DNA of 64,000 nucleotides from Candidatus Anammoxibacter sp. (GTDB lineage: Bacteria > Planctomycetota > Brocadiia > Brocadiales > Anammoxibacteraceae): the NCBI GenBank assembly GCA_021777105.1, contig JAIQZQ010000115.1, positions 26,407-90,406 on the forward strand, read 5' to 3'. Positions 1 through 8,332 of this stretch are shown here, piece by piece. The number at the start of each line of letters is the position of its first letter. Positions within the stretch are counted from its first letter, which is position 1. Under the pieces are notes generated by a model, which searched no databases, was not told the origin of the DNA, and saw only the letters and a list, made by a program, of their open reading frames with translations. Both the position numbers and the translations under genes were made by a program.

Positions 1-344
1 AAATCGTTGACTAGAAAGTCGGGGACGCCGCTGCTCACAATGGCGACTTCATACCCTCTCTTTTTTAAAGCCGCCAGGGTCTCTTTTGCGTGCTCGGCGA
101 TTGTCATTGTGTTGTAAACCGCCAGCATGTCCTTAAGCTTTATACCTTTGAACTCTTTATACACATATTTAATAAACCTGCGCGCGCTAAACCTGCCGGC
201 GTCAAACAAAACGCTGAAACACGCCACTTTTATGAACACGACCAATCCTGTAGACCTGGCGATTTGCAGTATAAACTGTTTTTTGAATATTACGCCGTCT
301 AAATCAAAGACTACGAGTTTGCCGCCGATATTTTTTGTTTCCAT
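1..344 (-). CDS. HAD-superfamily phosphatase, SerB-like, partial
   Basis: The reverse strand reads from an ATG at 344 off the left edge, giving 114 residues and no stop. It begins METKNIGGKLVVFDLDGVIF, and DLDGV is HAD motif I with the nucleophile and acid aspartates (DxD). Near the cut end, VAIVSSGVPDF fits motif II, where a serine binds phosphate. The helical stretch between them resembles the cap region of phosphoserine phosphatase-like enzymes. Motifs III and IV lie outside the window, so the substrate cannot be named. A phosphoserine-phosphatase-like or general phosphomonoesterase role is the best family-level guess. The gene is divergent from purH. Confidence 0.75.
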   Translation of the reverse strand, partial: METKNIGGKLVVFDLDGVIFKKQFILQIARSTGLVVFIKVACFSVLFDAGRFSARRFIKYVYKEFKGIKLKDMLAVYNTMTIAEHAKETLAALKKRGYEVAIVSSGVPDFLVND

Positions 345-758
345 ATTTATAAAGTGAAAAAATCAAAAGCGGTTAGCGCCACGAAGACACAAAGACACTA
401 AGAAAAGCAATAAAAGCTGAAAGCTAAACAAACCACAGATTTCATGGATTACACAGATAAAAACCAAAAGCTAAAAGCAAAAGCGCGCCCACGAAATAAC
501 ACGAAAAAGAGCATAAAAGCAAATAAACCACGGATTACACAGATAATAACCACGAATTAAAAGCTAATTTCAAACAATTGAACACGGAATGGCGAATTAT
601 GAAGTAAAAGCAAAAGCGCATAAACCTGTAATTATAACTAATACCCACAAATTAAAAACGGAAAGCAAAAGCTAAAAGAATTTTTTGCCGTATATCCACC
701 GGCGTTTATCATGCTATCATTTCCCGTCATTTGGTTACAAGCTCTTTTATCCCCTCCG
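345..758. repeat. Intergenic region with degenerate dispersed repeats
   Basis: No gene is seen between the HAD gene and purH. From about 360 to 670 the DNA is a patchwork of short A-rich words such as CCACGAATTAAAAGC, GCAAAAGCTAAAAGC and CCACGGATTACACAGATAA. The same words recur near 16247-16400, 17278-17405 and 56262-56325. This is the common 'cacgaa/cacaga' type of dispersed intergenic repeat seen in many environmental genomes. No open frame is conserved through it. Confidence 0.7.
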
Positions 759-816
759 AGGATAACAATAAGTAAAAGCAAAAAGACCCATGCTGTTATC
801 CTGTGTCTTTTTGCTT
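759..816. promoter_or_regulatory. Two interleaved inverted repeats upstream of purH
   Basis: Two perfect inverted repeats overlap in a pseudoknot order. AGGATAACA (759-767) pairs with TGTTATCCT (794-802). AAGCAAAAAGAC (777-788 region) pairs with GTCTTTTTGCTT (805-816). They cannot both form as simple hairpins, so the RNA could switch between two folds or form a pseudoknot. The second hairpin ends in a short T/A stretch and might act as a terminator or attenuator about 100 bp before purH. It could equally be two unrelated repeat remnants: the first arm resembles the TTATCC-GGATAA repeat found at 12136 and 40667. Confidence 0.4.
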
Positions 817-918
817 AACTCAAGTTTATATTGAACAAAGCCGTATTTTCTTGTATATTCACATTTTCTTTAAATTTCAATTAAAATCATAGAATTTATT
901 ATTTAGAGGCCCACGATT

Positions 919-2514
919 ATGGAAAAGATTAAAACCGCGCTGGTAAGCGTATCGGACAAAACAGGAATTGATGAATTTGCCATGGAGTTAAGCAAGCTTG
1001 GCGTCAAGATTATATCAACGGGCGGCACGGCGAAACAGTTGATGAACAGCGGCGTTAAGGTTGTTGAGATCTCGGAACACACGGGGTTTCCAGAGATGCT
1101 TGACGGCAGGGTAAAAACTTTGCATCCAAAGATACACGGCGGCCTTCTGGCCGTGAGGTCGAACGAGGCCCATGTTAAAGCGATGGAGGAGCACGGCATT
1201 ACGGGCATTGAGCTTGTTGTTGTAAACCTTTACCCTTTTGAGAAGACTATTCAAAAGCCGGGTGTTTCCCTTGAGGAGGTGATTGAAAATATTGATATCG
1301 GCGGGCCTTCCATGATCAGGTCGGCCGCAAAAAACCATAAATTTGTGGCCGTGGTTTGTGATCCTGGCGATTACTGCTCAATTATAGAGGAGTTAAAGTC
1401 AAACGGTTGCGCGCTTTCGGACGATTTCCGTTTCAGGTTGGCGGTTAAGGCGTTTAACAGGACGTATCGTTACGACCGCGTTATCGCTAAATACTTAGGG
1501 GCTTTACCGCAATTCGCAGACAAAGAGGGCGGAGCCATGCCGGTGGATATATCAATAGACATGGAGATGAAACAGGAGCTTCGATACGGGGAGAACCCCC
1601 ATCAAATGGCCTCTTTTTATGTGGACAAAAGCGTTAATGAGCCTTGCGTGGCAAACGCCGAGGTTTTGGGCGGCAAAAAACTTTCTTTTAACAATATTAT
1701 AGATCTAAACGCGGCGTGGGAAATCGTGTGCGAGTTTGATAAACCCGCGGCTATTGTTATTAAACACACAAATCCATGCGGAGCCGCTTTTGCCGCGGAT
1801 TTGGCCACGGCTTTTGCAAAAGCTTATGAGGGCGATCCCGTCTCGGCCTTTGGATGCATACTCGGCTTTAACAGAAAGGTGGATGTGGCGACCGCCGAGA
1901 AGATAACCGAGCCGAATCATTTTGTGGAGGCGATAATCGCCCCTGATTATGAGGAAGAGGCGGTAAATATATTAACAACCAAGAGGAAATGGGGCGAAAA
2001 TCTTCGTTTGTTAAAAACAGGCGCTTCAGCAAATGCATCGTCAATGGATAAGACTGCTTTTGATATGAAAAAGGTGGGTGGCGGTTTGCTTGTGCAGGAG
2101 AGAAACCTTGAGGTTTATGAAGATGGTAAGCTTGAGTTTGTGACCAATTGCAATGCGCCGTCAAAAGATATTGTGGATGACTTGAAATTTGCGTTTATAA
2201 TTTGCAAACATGTAAAATCAAACAGCATTGTGCTGGCTAAAGACGGGGCCGTCACCGGTGTGGGCGCGGGGCAAATGAGCAGGGTTGACTCCGCTGAACT
2301 TGCAATCAAAAAGGCGGGGGATAAAGCAAAAGGTTCGGTTATGGCGTCCGACGCGTTCTTCCCGTTTAGGGACACTATTGATCTTATGGGCAAGGCCGGC
2401 GTAACTGCGGTTATACAGCCGGGCGGGTCTAAAAGGGATGACGAGGCTATTGAGGCCGCAAATGAGCACGGCATAGCAATGGCGTTTACCGGGATAAGAC
2501 ATTTTAAACATTAG
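919..2514 (+). CDS. purH: Bifunctional AICAR formyltransferase/IMP cyclohydrolase PurH
   Basis: This enzyme does the last two steps of purine synthesis: it formylates AICAR with 10-formyl-THF, then closes the ring to IMP. The 531 residues match the usual family length. The N-terminal MGS-like cyclohydrolase domain shows ALVSVSDKTGI, STGGTAKQL and GFPEMLDGRVKTLHP. The C-terminal transformylase domain shows LRYGENPHQ, then IVIKHTNPCGAA with the catalytic Lys-His pair, then SDAFFPFRDTID and IQPGGSKRDDE. It ends MAFTGIRHFKH as is typical. The ATG at 919 follows a GAGG about 12 bases upstream. trpF lies 37 bp downstream on the same strand and may share the transcript. Confidence 0.97.
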   Translation: MEKIKTALVSVSDKTGIDEFAMELSKLGVKIISTGGTAKQLMNSGVKVVEISEHTGFPEMLDGRVKTLHPKIHGGLLAVRSNEAHVKAMEEHGITGIELVVVNLYPFEKTIQKPGVSLEEVIENIDIGGPSMIRSAAKNHKFVAVVCDPGDYCSIIEELKSNGCALSDDFRFRLAVKAFNRTYRYDRVIAKYLGALPQFADKEGGAMPVDISIDMEMKQELRYGENPHQMASFYVDKSVNEPCVANAEVLGGKKLSFNNIIDLNAAWEIVCEFDKPAAIVIKHTNPCGAAFAADLATAFAKAYEGDPVSAFGCILGFNRKVDVATAEKITEPNHFVEAIIAPDYEEEAVNILTTKRKWGENLRLLKTGASANASSMDKTAFDMKKVGGGLLVQERNLEVYEDGKLEFVTNCNAPSKDIVDDLKFAFIICKHVKSNSIVLAKDGAVTGVGAGQMSRVDSAELAIKKAGDKAKGSVMASDAFFPFRDTIDLMGKAGVTAVIQPGGSKRDDEAIEAANEHGIAMAFTGIRHFKH

Positions 2515-2551
2515 AGGGCTAAGAGCTGAGGGGTGAAGTCGGAAGGTATAT

Positions 2552-3187
2552 ATGGTTAGAGTTAAGATTTGCGGGATTACAAATATTGCCGACGCGGAGG
2601 ATGCTGCGTATTTGGGGGCGGACGCGCTTGGTTTTGTGTTTGCTGAAAGCCCGAGGAGGATTTCAAAGGAAGGGGCAAGGGCGATTATAAATGAGCTGCC
2701 GCCTTTTGTGACCTGCGTTGGGCTTTTTGTTGATGAGGAGATCAATAAGGTTGCCGATATTTGCGGATTTTGCAATATTCACGCCATTCAGTTTCATGGA
2801 AATGAGACGCAGCAGTATTTAGACAACTTCTCAAATTATAAAATAATAAAAGCGTTCAGAATACGCGACAAGCGCGACTTGTTAAAAATAAACGATTTTA
2901 ACGCGGATGCTTACCTGCTTGACAGCTATACAAAAGGCAAAATGGGCGGCACGGGCAAGAGTTTTAACTGGGAGCTTGTAAACGAGGCGGAGTCATGCGG
3001 GGTAAGCCGCGAGAAAATTCGTAAATTTATAATTGCGGGCGGTTTAAACCCTGAAAATGCGGCGAAAGCCGCTCAAATGACTAAACCGTACGGGGTTGAC
3101 ACTTCTTCAGGAGTCGAGGCAAGCCCCGGCATTAAGGATAAGAATCTAATAAAGGCCTTTATAAATAATGTAAAGACTGAGGCATAA
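2552..3187 (+). CDS. trpF: Phosphoribosylanthranilate isomerase TrpF
   Basis: TrpF rearranges N-(5-phosphoribosyl)anthranilate to CdRP in tryptophan synthesis. The 211-residue length is normal for this TIM-barrel enzyme. The start MVRVKICGITN carries the catalytic cysteine. LLDSYTKGKMGGTGKSF carries the catalytic aspartate and the loop after it. AGGLNPENAA and GVDTSSGVEASPGIKD form the phosphate-binding end. The start at 2552 has a GGAAGG ribosome site just upstream. It sits alone behind purH with no other trp gene in the window, so tryptophan genes appear scattered in this genome. Confidence 0.96.
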   Translation: MVRVKICGITNIADAEDAAYLGADALGFVFAESPRRISKEGARAIINELPPFVTCVGLFVDEEINKVADICGFCNIHAIQFHGNETQQYLDNFSNYKIIKAFRIRDKRDLLKINDFNADAYLLDSYTKGKMGGTGKSFNWELVNEAESCGVSREKIRKFIIAGGLNPENAAKAAQMTKPYGVDTSSGVEASPGIKDKNLIKAFINNVKTEA

Positions 3188-3595
3188 ATGAGGTCATAGG
3201 CGATTAATAGTTTACCTTTTTGCGGCTCGCTATAAAAAGCTTGTGTGTTTATAAACTATATAAACGTTTATCTTGAGGCGCGTAAAGAAACAACCTGGAC
3301 TTTTTTACTTTCATTTTCAGGCCGGCTTTACCCTACTTTCAATCGCCGAATCCTTAACTCTGCTATGGTTGCGCATCCGATTTGACTCAATCATGTTGAA
3401 CAAATTCAACTCAAATCTGAAGGCAAAAAAGACCAGATTATTGCTTTCCGAACCCTTAATACCTTTTTTCTGTTTATTTGGTTCTTTTTTCTTGAAAACG
3501 CGGCATAAATTTGGTATTAATGTTAAGCATTTTTACCGAATTTTGTATTCTATCTTATAAATTTTCTAGAATTTATAATGAAAAAGGGGTTTTAG
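3188..3595. other. Intergenic region with nested inverted repeat
   Basis: No convincing gene is present; a 95-codon frame here has no recognisable motif or ribosome site. A nested inverted repeat lies at 3379-3417: outer arms GATTTGA/TCAAATC enclose GTTGAA-caaa-TTCAAC. It could fold in RNA after trpF, but lacks a T-run, so a terminator role is uncertain. An AAGGGG ribosome site for the cyclase sits at about 3584. Confidence 0.5.
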
Positions 3596-5650
3596 ATGAA
3601 ATATCTTTTAGATTTTTTTGAAAAGATCAGCACAAAATTGCAAAAATTTAACGGCAACACAAATCATGAGTTGTTTGACACGATGACTGACGATTTGAGC
3701 CTTGATATTAATAACGGTGGGCGATTTGTTGAAGAAAAACAACCTGTAAATTTTGAGGATGAGGTTGAAAGGGTTGTTCATAAAACACAGAGATACCTTT
3801 TAAGCGTTCAAAACCATGTGGATGGCCACTGGTACGGCGAACTTGAGGCCGACGCCAGTTTAACGGCGGAATACCTGATGTTGATGCATTTTGTGGGAAG
3901 ACTTGATCCTGAAAAAGAGAAAAAAGCTCTAAATTTCATTTTAAACAAACAGTTGCCTGACGGTGGCTGGAACATTTATTATGGAGGGCCAAGCGAGATT
4001 AGCGTCTCGGTTAAGGCCTATTTCGTAATGAAACTGGCCGGGTACGGCGATGACCACCCAAAGATGATAAAGGCCAGGGAATGCATTCTAAAACTTGGCG
4101 GGTTAATGGAGTGCAACTGTTTTACAAAGATATATTTAGCTATCTTTGGGCATTTTGACTGGCGAGGGGTGCCGACTGTGCCGGTCGAAATGATCGTATT
4201 TCCTCGCTTTTTCTACTTTAACCTCAATGAAATCTCATACTGGTCAAGAAGCATTGTAATCCCCCTTTCAATTATCACCGCTAAAAAACCAAGCCATTCG
4301 CTGGGAGACAATATTTCACTGGATGAATTATATGTTGTCCCAAGAGACAAAGTTAGCTACAGGATGAAACGCGACGATGGAAAACTCACATGGAGAAACC
4401 TGTTTATCGGTGTAGCTGATCTATTTAAAAGGTATGAAAAGGCTCCAATTAAATTTATACGCAACATAGCTATAGAACACTCTGAAAGATGGGTGAATGA
4501 TCATCTGAAAAAGACGGATGGATTAGGCGCTATTTGGCCTGCTATGGTAAACACTGTTGTCGCTATGAAATGTTTGGGGTATGAAAAAAGCAATCCTGAG
4601 GCTTATGACAAAGCCATTAATGAAATTGAAAAGCTTGCAGTAATTAATAAGACTGAGCTTAATATACAGCCTTGTGTGTCTCCTGTTTGGGATACTGCAT
4701 GGTCGTCGCTTGCGCTTATTGAGTCCGGTGTGCAGGGTAGCCACCCTGCTTTGATAAAGACTGGCGAATGGTTGCTAAAGAAAGAGGTGCGCGATCCGGG
4801 CGATTGGCAGCATAAGAACCCGCATGTTGAGCCGAGTGGCTGGTATTTCCAGTACGCTAATGAATTTTTTCCAGATGTTGACGACAGCGCGGTTGTTTTA
4901 ATGTCGTTGCAGAACATCTCAATGCCTGCGGACAGCGGCAAGGAAGAGGTTATATTAAGGGCGTTGCGATGGATACTTGGCATGCAAAATGACGATGGAG
5001 GATGGGCGTCATTTGATAGAAATAATAATAGAACTGTATTTGACCACATTCCTTTTGCGGATTGGGCTGCGCTGCTTGATCCAAGCACTAGCGATATAAC
5101 GGGCCGTTGCCTTGATATTATGGGCAGGCTTGGGTTTGAAAAAGACCATGCGGTTGCCGCTAAAGCGATAAATTACCTTAAGAGCGAACAGGAAGAGGAC
5201 GGCTCATGGTTTGGAAGATGGGGAGTTAATTACATTTACGGCACTTGGTCTGTTTTAACAGGTTTGTCGTATATAGGCGAGGATATGTCTTCTGATTATG
5301 TGCGAAAATCCCTTAAATGGTTAAAAAGTGTTCAAAACAGCGACGGGGGGTGGGGTGAATCGTGCAAATCGTATGAAGACCCAAACCTGAAAGCCATTGG
5401 GCCGAGCACTCCGTCTCAAACCGCGTGGGCGCTTTTAGGCTTGCTTGCCGCTAATGAGTGGCAATGCGAAACTGTGCGAAACGGCATAAAATATCTAGTA
5501 GAGAATCAAAATAGCGATGGAACATGGACGGATAAAGAATATACCGGCACAGGTTTCCCCACTGTTTTTTATCTAAAATATCATATGTACCCGAAATATT
5601 TCCCATTGCTGGCTTTAGGCAAGTACAGAAAGTTGTCTAAAGGCGAGTAA
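3596..5650 (+). CDS. shc: Squalene-hopene cyclase
   Basis: This enzyme folds squalene into hopene or hopanol at the inner membrane, the committed step to hopanoid lipids. The 684 residues are in the normal range. The acid motif that starts the cationic cascade is seen as DVDDSA at residues 427-432, matching DxDD[TS]A. Repeated QW motifs occur along the protein: QLPDGGWNIYYGG, QNDDGGWASFD, QEEDGSWFGRWG, QNSDGGWGE and QNSDGTWTD. The C-terminal GTGFPTVFYLKYHMYP is characteristic of the family. The ATG at 3596 follows AAGGGG. No other hpn genes are nearby. Squalene substrate is inferred from the family; related oxidosqualene cyclases are usually longer and eukaryotic-like. Confidence 0.95.
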   Translation: MKYLLDFFEKISTKLQKFNGNTNHELFDTMTDDLSLDINNGGRFVEEKQPVNFEDEVERVVHKTQRYLLSVQNHVDGHWYGELEADASLTAEYLMLMHFVGRLDPEKEKKALNFILNKQLPDGGWNIYYGGPSEISVSVKAYFVMKLAGYGDDHPKMIKARECILKLGGLMECNCFTKIYLAIFGHFDWRGVPTVPVEMIVFPRFFYFNLNEISYWSRSIVIPLSIITAKKPSHSLGDNISLDELYVVPRDKVSYRMKRDDGKLTWRNLFIGVADLFKRYEKAPIKFIRNIAIEHSERWVNDHLKKTDGLGAIWPAMVNTVVAMKCLGYEKSNPEAYDKAINEIEKLAVINKTELNIQPCVSPVWDTAWSSLALIESGVQGSHPALIKTGEWLLKKEVRDPGDWQHKNPHVEPSGWYFQYANEFFPDVDDSAVVLMSLQNISMPADSGKEEVILRALRWILGMQNDDGGWASFDRNNNRTVFDHIPFADWAALLDPSTSDITGRCLDIMGRLGFEKDHAVAAKAINYLKSEQEEDGSWFGRWGVNYIYGTWSVLTGLSYIGEDMSSDYVRKSLKWLKSVQNSDGGWGESCKSYEDPNLKAIGPSTPSQTAWALLGLLAANEWQCETVRNGIKYLVENQNSDGTWTDKEYTGTGFPTVFYLKYHMYPKYFPLLALGKYRKLSKGE

Positions 5651-5670
5651 CAGGCGGAAATGTGGTTGTA

Positions 5671-5762
5671 TAGTCAGGTAAATCAGGTTTTTGAAAAACA
5701 ATATTTACGTATTGTTATATTCAACCGCAATGAAATAAAACCCTAAAGGGTAAATTCCAACA
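5671..5762. repeat. Dispersed 92-bp repeat, copy 1
   Basis: This stretch, from TAGTCAGGTAAATCAGG to TAAATTCCAACA, is nearly the same as 56790-56883. A shorter copy, broken after about 32 bp, occurs at 63548-63579. Copies 1 and 2 share the core words AATATTTACG, CGCAATGAAATAAAA and CCTAAAGGGTAAATTCC. All copies are intergenic. No open frame is shared, so it is a non-coding mobile or structured repeat of unknown kind. Confidence 0.75.
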
Positions 5763-6063
5763 ATACCATGCTGCCGGAGTTAAGGCTTTAGCCTTTTATT
5801 CATTGACTGATTTTGAAAACCTAATGATTTTTAGTATATAAACAATAGCGGGCTCCGCCCGCTTCTGGGCTCAACTAAAAGCTATAATGTTGTTATTGGA
5901 GTTTTTAGATTGGCATGCAATGACGAACGCTGTTTGCGTTTGAAAATAACACGCATTAAATGGCTTGATGAAAATGATTTTGCCGGCTTTTTGCCGGTAT
6001 AAAATCTATGGAATGGACTATCTCTTCTTCTTCCCGCAGTGAAACGCCTACTTTTTGTCTTCT
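5763..6063. other. Intergenic region with three short hairpins
   Basis: This gap lies between convergent shc and pilT and holds no gene. Three perfect hairpins are visible: AAGGCT-tt-AGCCTT at 5782-5795 followed by TTATT, AGCGGGC-tcc-GCCCGCT at 5847-5863, and CCGGC-ttttt-GCCGG at 5983-5997. The first is terminator-like for shc. Confidence 0.5.
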
Positions 6064-7125
6064 TTAAAACGCGCCCTGGAATTTCAGGAAAATTTCTTTA
6101 TCCGTGGCATATTTTGTGGCTTCGCCGAAATCTATTACTCGTGTTTTAACAAATTCCATAATAGATTGATCCATGGTCTGCATGCCTTCCTTCTTGCCTG
6201 TTTGTATAGACGAGAATATTTGATGGCTTTTTCCTTCGCGAATCAGGTTTGAAATCGGCGAAGTGCAAAACATTATTTCATGCGCCGCTACCCGTCCGTC
6301 ATCGGTTTTTGTGCTTAAAAGTTGTTGAGAGATAACCCCGCGTAAAACTTGCGAAAGCATTATTCGTATCTGGTTTTGATGATCGGCAGGGAACACATCC
6401 ACCAATCTGTCAAGGGTGGAAGACGCGCTGTTTGTATGCAGCGTTGAAAATACAAGGTGACCTGTTTCTGCCGCGGTTATGGCCATTTGAATAGTCTCAA
6501 GGTCGCGCATCTCTCCGATTAATATAATATCCGGATCTTCCCTTAAAGTGGCTCTTAACGCGGAAGCAAATGAATTTGTGTGAGCGCCGACTTCGCGATG
6601 CGTAATTAAACTTTTATGATTTTTATGAACAAACTCAATCGGGTCTTCTATGGTTATAATATGACAATCGCGATTTTTGTTTATATAATCAATTAACGCC
6701 GCTAATGTTGTTGATTTTCCGCTGCCTGTAGGTCCGGTCACCAGTACCAAACCTTGATCCATATTGGCGAATTCGGTGAGAATTTTAGGCAGGTTTAGAT
6801 TTTCAAGGGGGATAATATCGCTTGGAATAACTCTGAACACCGCCCCTAACCCGTCCATAAATTTAAGAAAGTTTACTCTGAATCTGCTTGTTCCTGGAAT
6901 TTCATAGGCAAAATCCAGCTCCTTTTTTTCGTCAAAAACGGCTTTTTTCTCATCGTTCAGGATTTCGTATAAATATTCGCAATTGTCTCCCGGCTCTGCG
7001 CTATTCTCGTCAAGGTTTCTTAGTTTTCCATGTATGCGCACTTTTGGCGGAAGGCCTGCGCGCAAATGCAGATCAGACGCTCCGCATTCAACGGTTTTCT
7101 TTAATAATTCTTCTATTTTAGACAT
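6064..7125 (-). CDS. pilT: Twitching motility ATPase PilT
   Basis: PilT is the cytoplasmic hexameric ATPase that retracts type IV pili. The 353 residues match the family. It starts with the typical MSKIEELLKKTVECGASDLHLRAG. Walker A GPTGSGKST is at residues 131-139. The Asp box, the Walker B-like LIGEMRDLETI and the His box GHLVFSTLHTNSA follow. The C-terminal RVISQQLL-type region is present as RGVISQQLLS. It is the last gene of the leftward secretion cluster, starting 4 bp after pilC stops. No clear ribosome site is seen, so translation may be coupled to pilC. It could serve either a pilus or a secretion machine. Confidence 0.93.
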   Translation of the reverse strand: MSKIEELLKKTVECGASDLHLRAGLPPKVRIHGKLRNLDENSAEPGDNCEYLYEILNDEKKAVFDEKKELDFAYEIPGTSRFRVNFLKFMDGLGAVFRVIPSDIIPLENLNLPKILTEFANMDQGLVLVTGPTGSGKSTTLAALIDYINKNRDCHIITIEDPIEFVHKNHKSLITHREVGAHTNSFASALRATLREDPDIILIGEMRDLETIQMAITAAETGHLVFSTLHTNSASSTLDRLVDVFPADHQNQIRIMLSQVLRGVISQQLLSTKTDDGRVAAHEIMFCTSPISNLIREGKSHQIFSSIQTGKKEGMQTMDQSIMEFVKTRVIDFGEATKYATDKEIFLKFQGAF

Positions 7126-7129
7126 ATTA

Positions 7130-8332
7130 TTATGATAAAAGTTTTAATGCTGAGATATATGTTGAAAAGACGGAAAATACAATTAATGAAGTAAACGCGC
7201 CGATAACAAGCAAAAGTATGGGCTCAACCAACGATCCTAAATTCTTTGTGATTTGTTCGACTTCGTCCTGATACGCGTCGGAAATCTTAATCATCATGCT
7301 GTCCAACTGTCCGGATGATTCGCCGACTGTTATTAAATCAATAACAAATGTTGGAAACAGCTTAGACTCCGCAAGGGTCTCATAAATCTTGTTGCCTCTT
7401 TCAACCGAATTGTATGTGTCCAGAAAAATGGCTGAAAATACCCTGTTTTCCGTATTTTCAGACAACAATCTAATAGACCGCAAGGCCGGAACTCCGCTTT
7501 TAATCAACATGCCGAAAGAGCGCGTGAAGTTCATAATCGCCACTTTCTTCATAATAACGCCCATAATAGGCACTTTTAATTTAAATTTGTCCCAAAACAA
7601 TTTCCCGCCCGGAGGTTGCGCAGAGAAGTATATGCCGAATCCTGCGCCGATAGCTCCCAACAGCAGCGCCCACCAATAACCGTTAAAGAAATTAGCGACA
7701 TGGAACAGGCCCCTTGTTATTGTCCCCAAATTCTCTGCGGACCCGAGGATTGTGCTTATAAATGTGGGTATAACATACGCAAGAACAAACACAAAAACGC
7801 CGACCGCTATAAACAGCGTTACAGCCGGATAAAGCAATGCCCGTTTTATCTGGTTGCGCGTGGCATCTTCGCCTTCGGCAAAATTAGCCAGACCTCGCAG
7901 TGTGTCTTCCAGAGACCCGCCTTGTTCCGCGACGACTATCAGGTTTATATGCATTCTGGTGAAAATTTTTGGGAATTTTGCCAACGCAGACGAAAGCGAC
8001 TCGCCTTTCTCAACATCGTCAGCCACTTGGGAGATTATTTTGCCGGTGCTTTCCTTATCGTTTTGCGCAATGGTTCTCAAAGACTTTAACAGCGGCATGC
8101 CGGCTCCGATTAAAGCGGCCAGCTGCCTGAAGAAAACAGTTACGCCTCTTGGCTCGATATTAATAACAGAAAACCATCTTGCGCCTTTTTTAAAACTTCT
8201 CTTAGAATTTCGCAGTTCTTCGTCGTAAACAACTTCAGGTTCAACCTCAACGTTCGGATTTTGTGCCGGGTCGGGATTTAGGTTTGGCGCGCTGTTTTCA
8301 GCGGCATTATCGCCATTTCCGTTTTCCATCAT
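7130..8332 (-). CDS. Type IV pilus/type II secretion platform protein PilC/GspF
   Basis: This inner-membrane platform protein couples the assembly ATPase to pilin insertion. Two T2SSF domains are visible: FFRQLAALIGAGMPLLKSLR near residues 68-87, and FTRSFGMLIKSGVPALRSIR in the second half. Hydrophobic spans follow, including LFIAVGVFVFVLAYVIPTFI and the C-terminal VEPILLLVIGAFTSLIVFSVF. The N-terminal 45 residues are Asn/Glu/Pro-rich and look like a disordered extension. The ATG overlaps the gspE stop as ATGATG, with GGAGG inside the end of gspE, so the two are translationally coupled. PilC and GspF cannot be told apart by sequence alone here. Confidence 0.92.
   Translation of the reverse strand: MMENGNGDNAAENSAPNLNPDPAQNPNVEVEPEVVYDEELRNSKRSFKKGARWFSVINIEPRGVTVFFRQLAALIGAGMPLLKSLRTIAQNDKESTGKIISQVADDVEKGESLSSALAKFPKIFTRMHINLIVVAEQGGSLEDTLRGLANFAEGEDATRNQIKRALLYPAVTLFIAVGVFVFVLAYVIPTFISTILGSAENLGTITRGLFHVANFFNGYWWALLLGAIGAGFGIYFSAQPPGGKLFWDKFKLKVPIMGVIMKKVAIMNFTRSFGMLIKSGVPALRSIRLLSENTENRVFSAIFLDTYNSVERGNKIYETLAESKLFPTFVIDLITVGESSGQLDSMMIKISDAYQDEVEQITKNLGSLVEPILLLVIGAFTSLIVFSVFSTYISALKLLS

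Noticed and set aside
90..357. Open frames on the plus strand at the left edge
   Set aside because: They lie opposite the HAD phosphatase, whose motifs are clear on the minus strand.
345..700. CRISPR array
   Set aside because: The repeated words are degenerate, of unequal spacing and without spacers of uniform size; no cas genes nearby.
3273..3560. 95-codon frame between trpF and shc
   Set aside because: No ribosome site or domain, odd composition, and it overlaps an inverted repeat.
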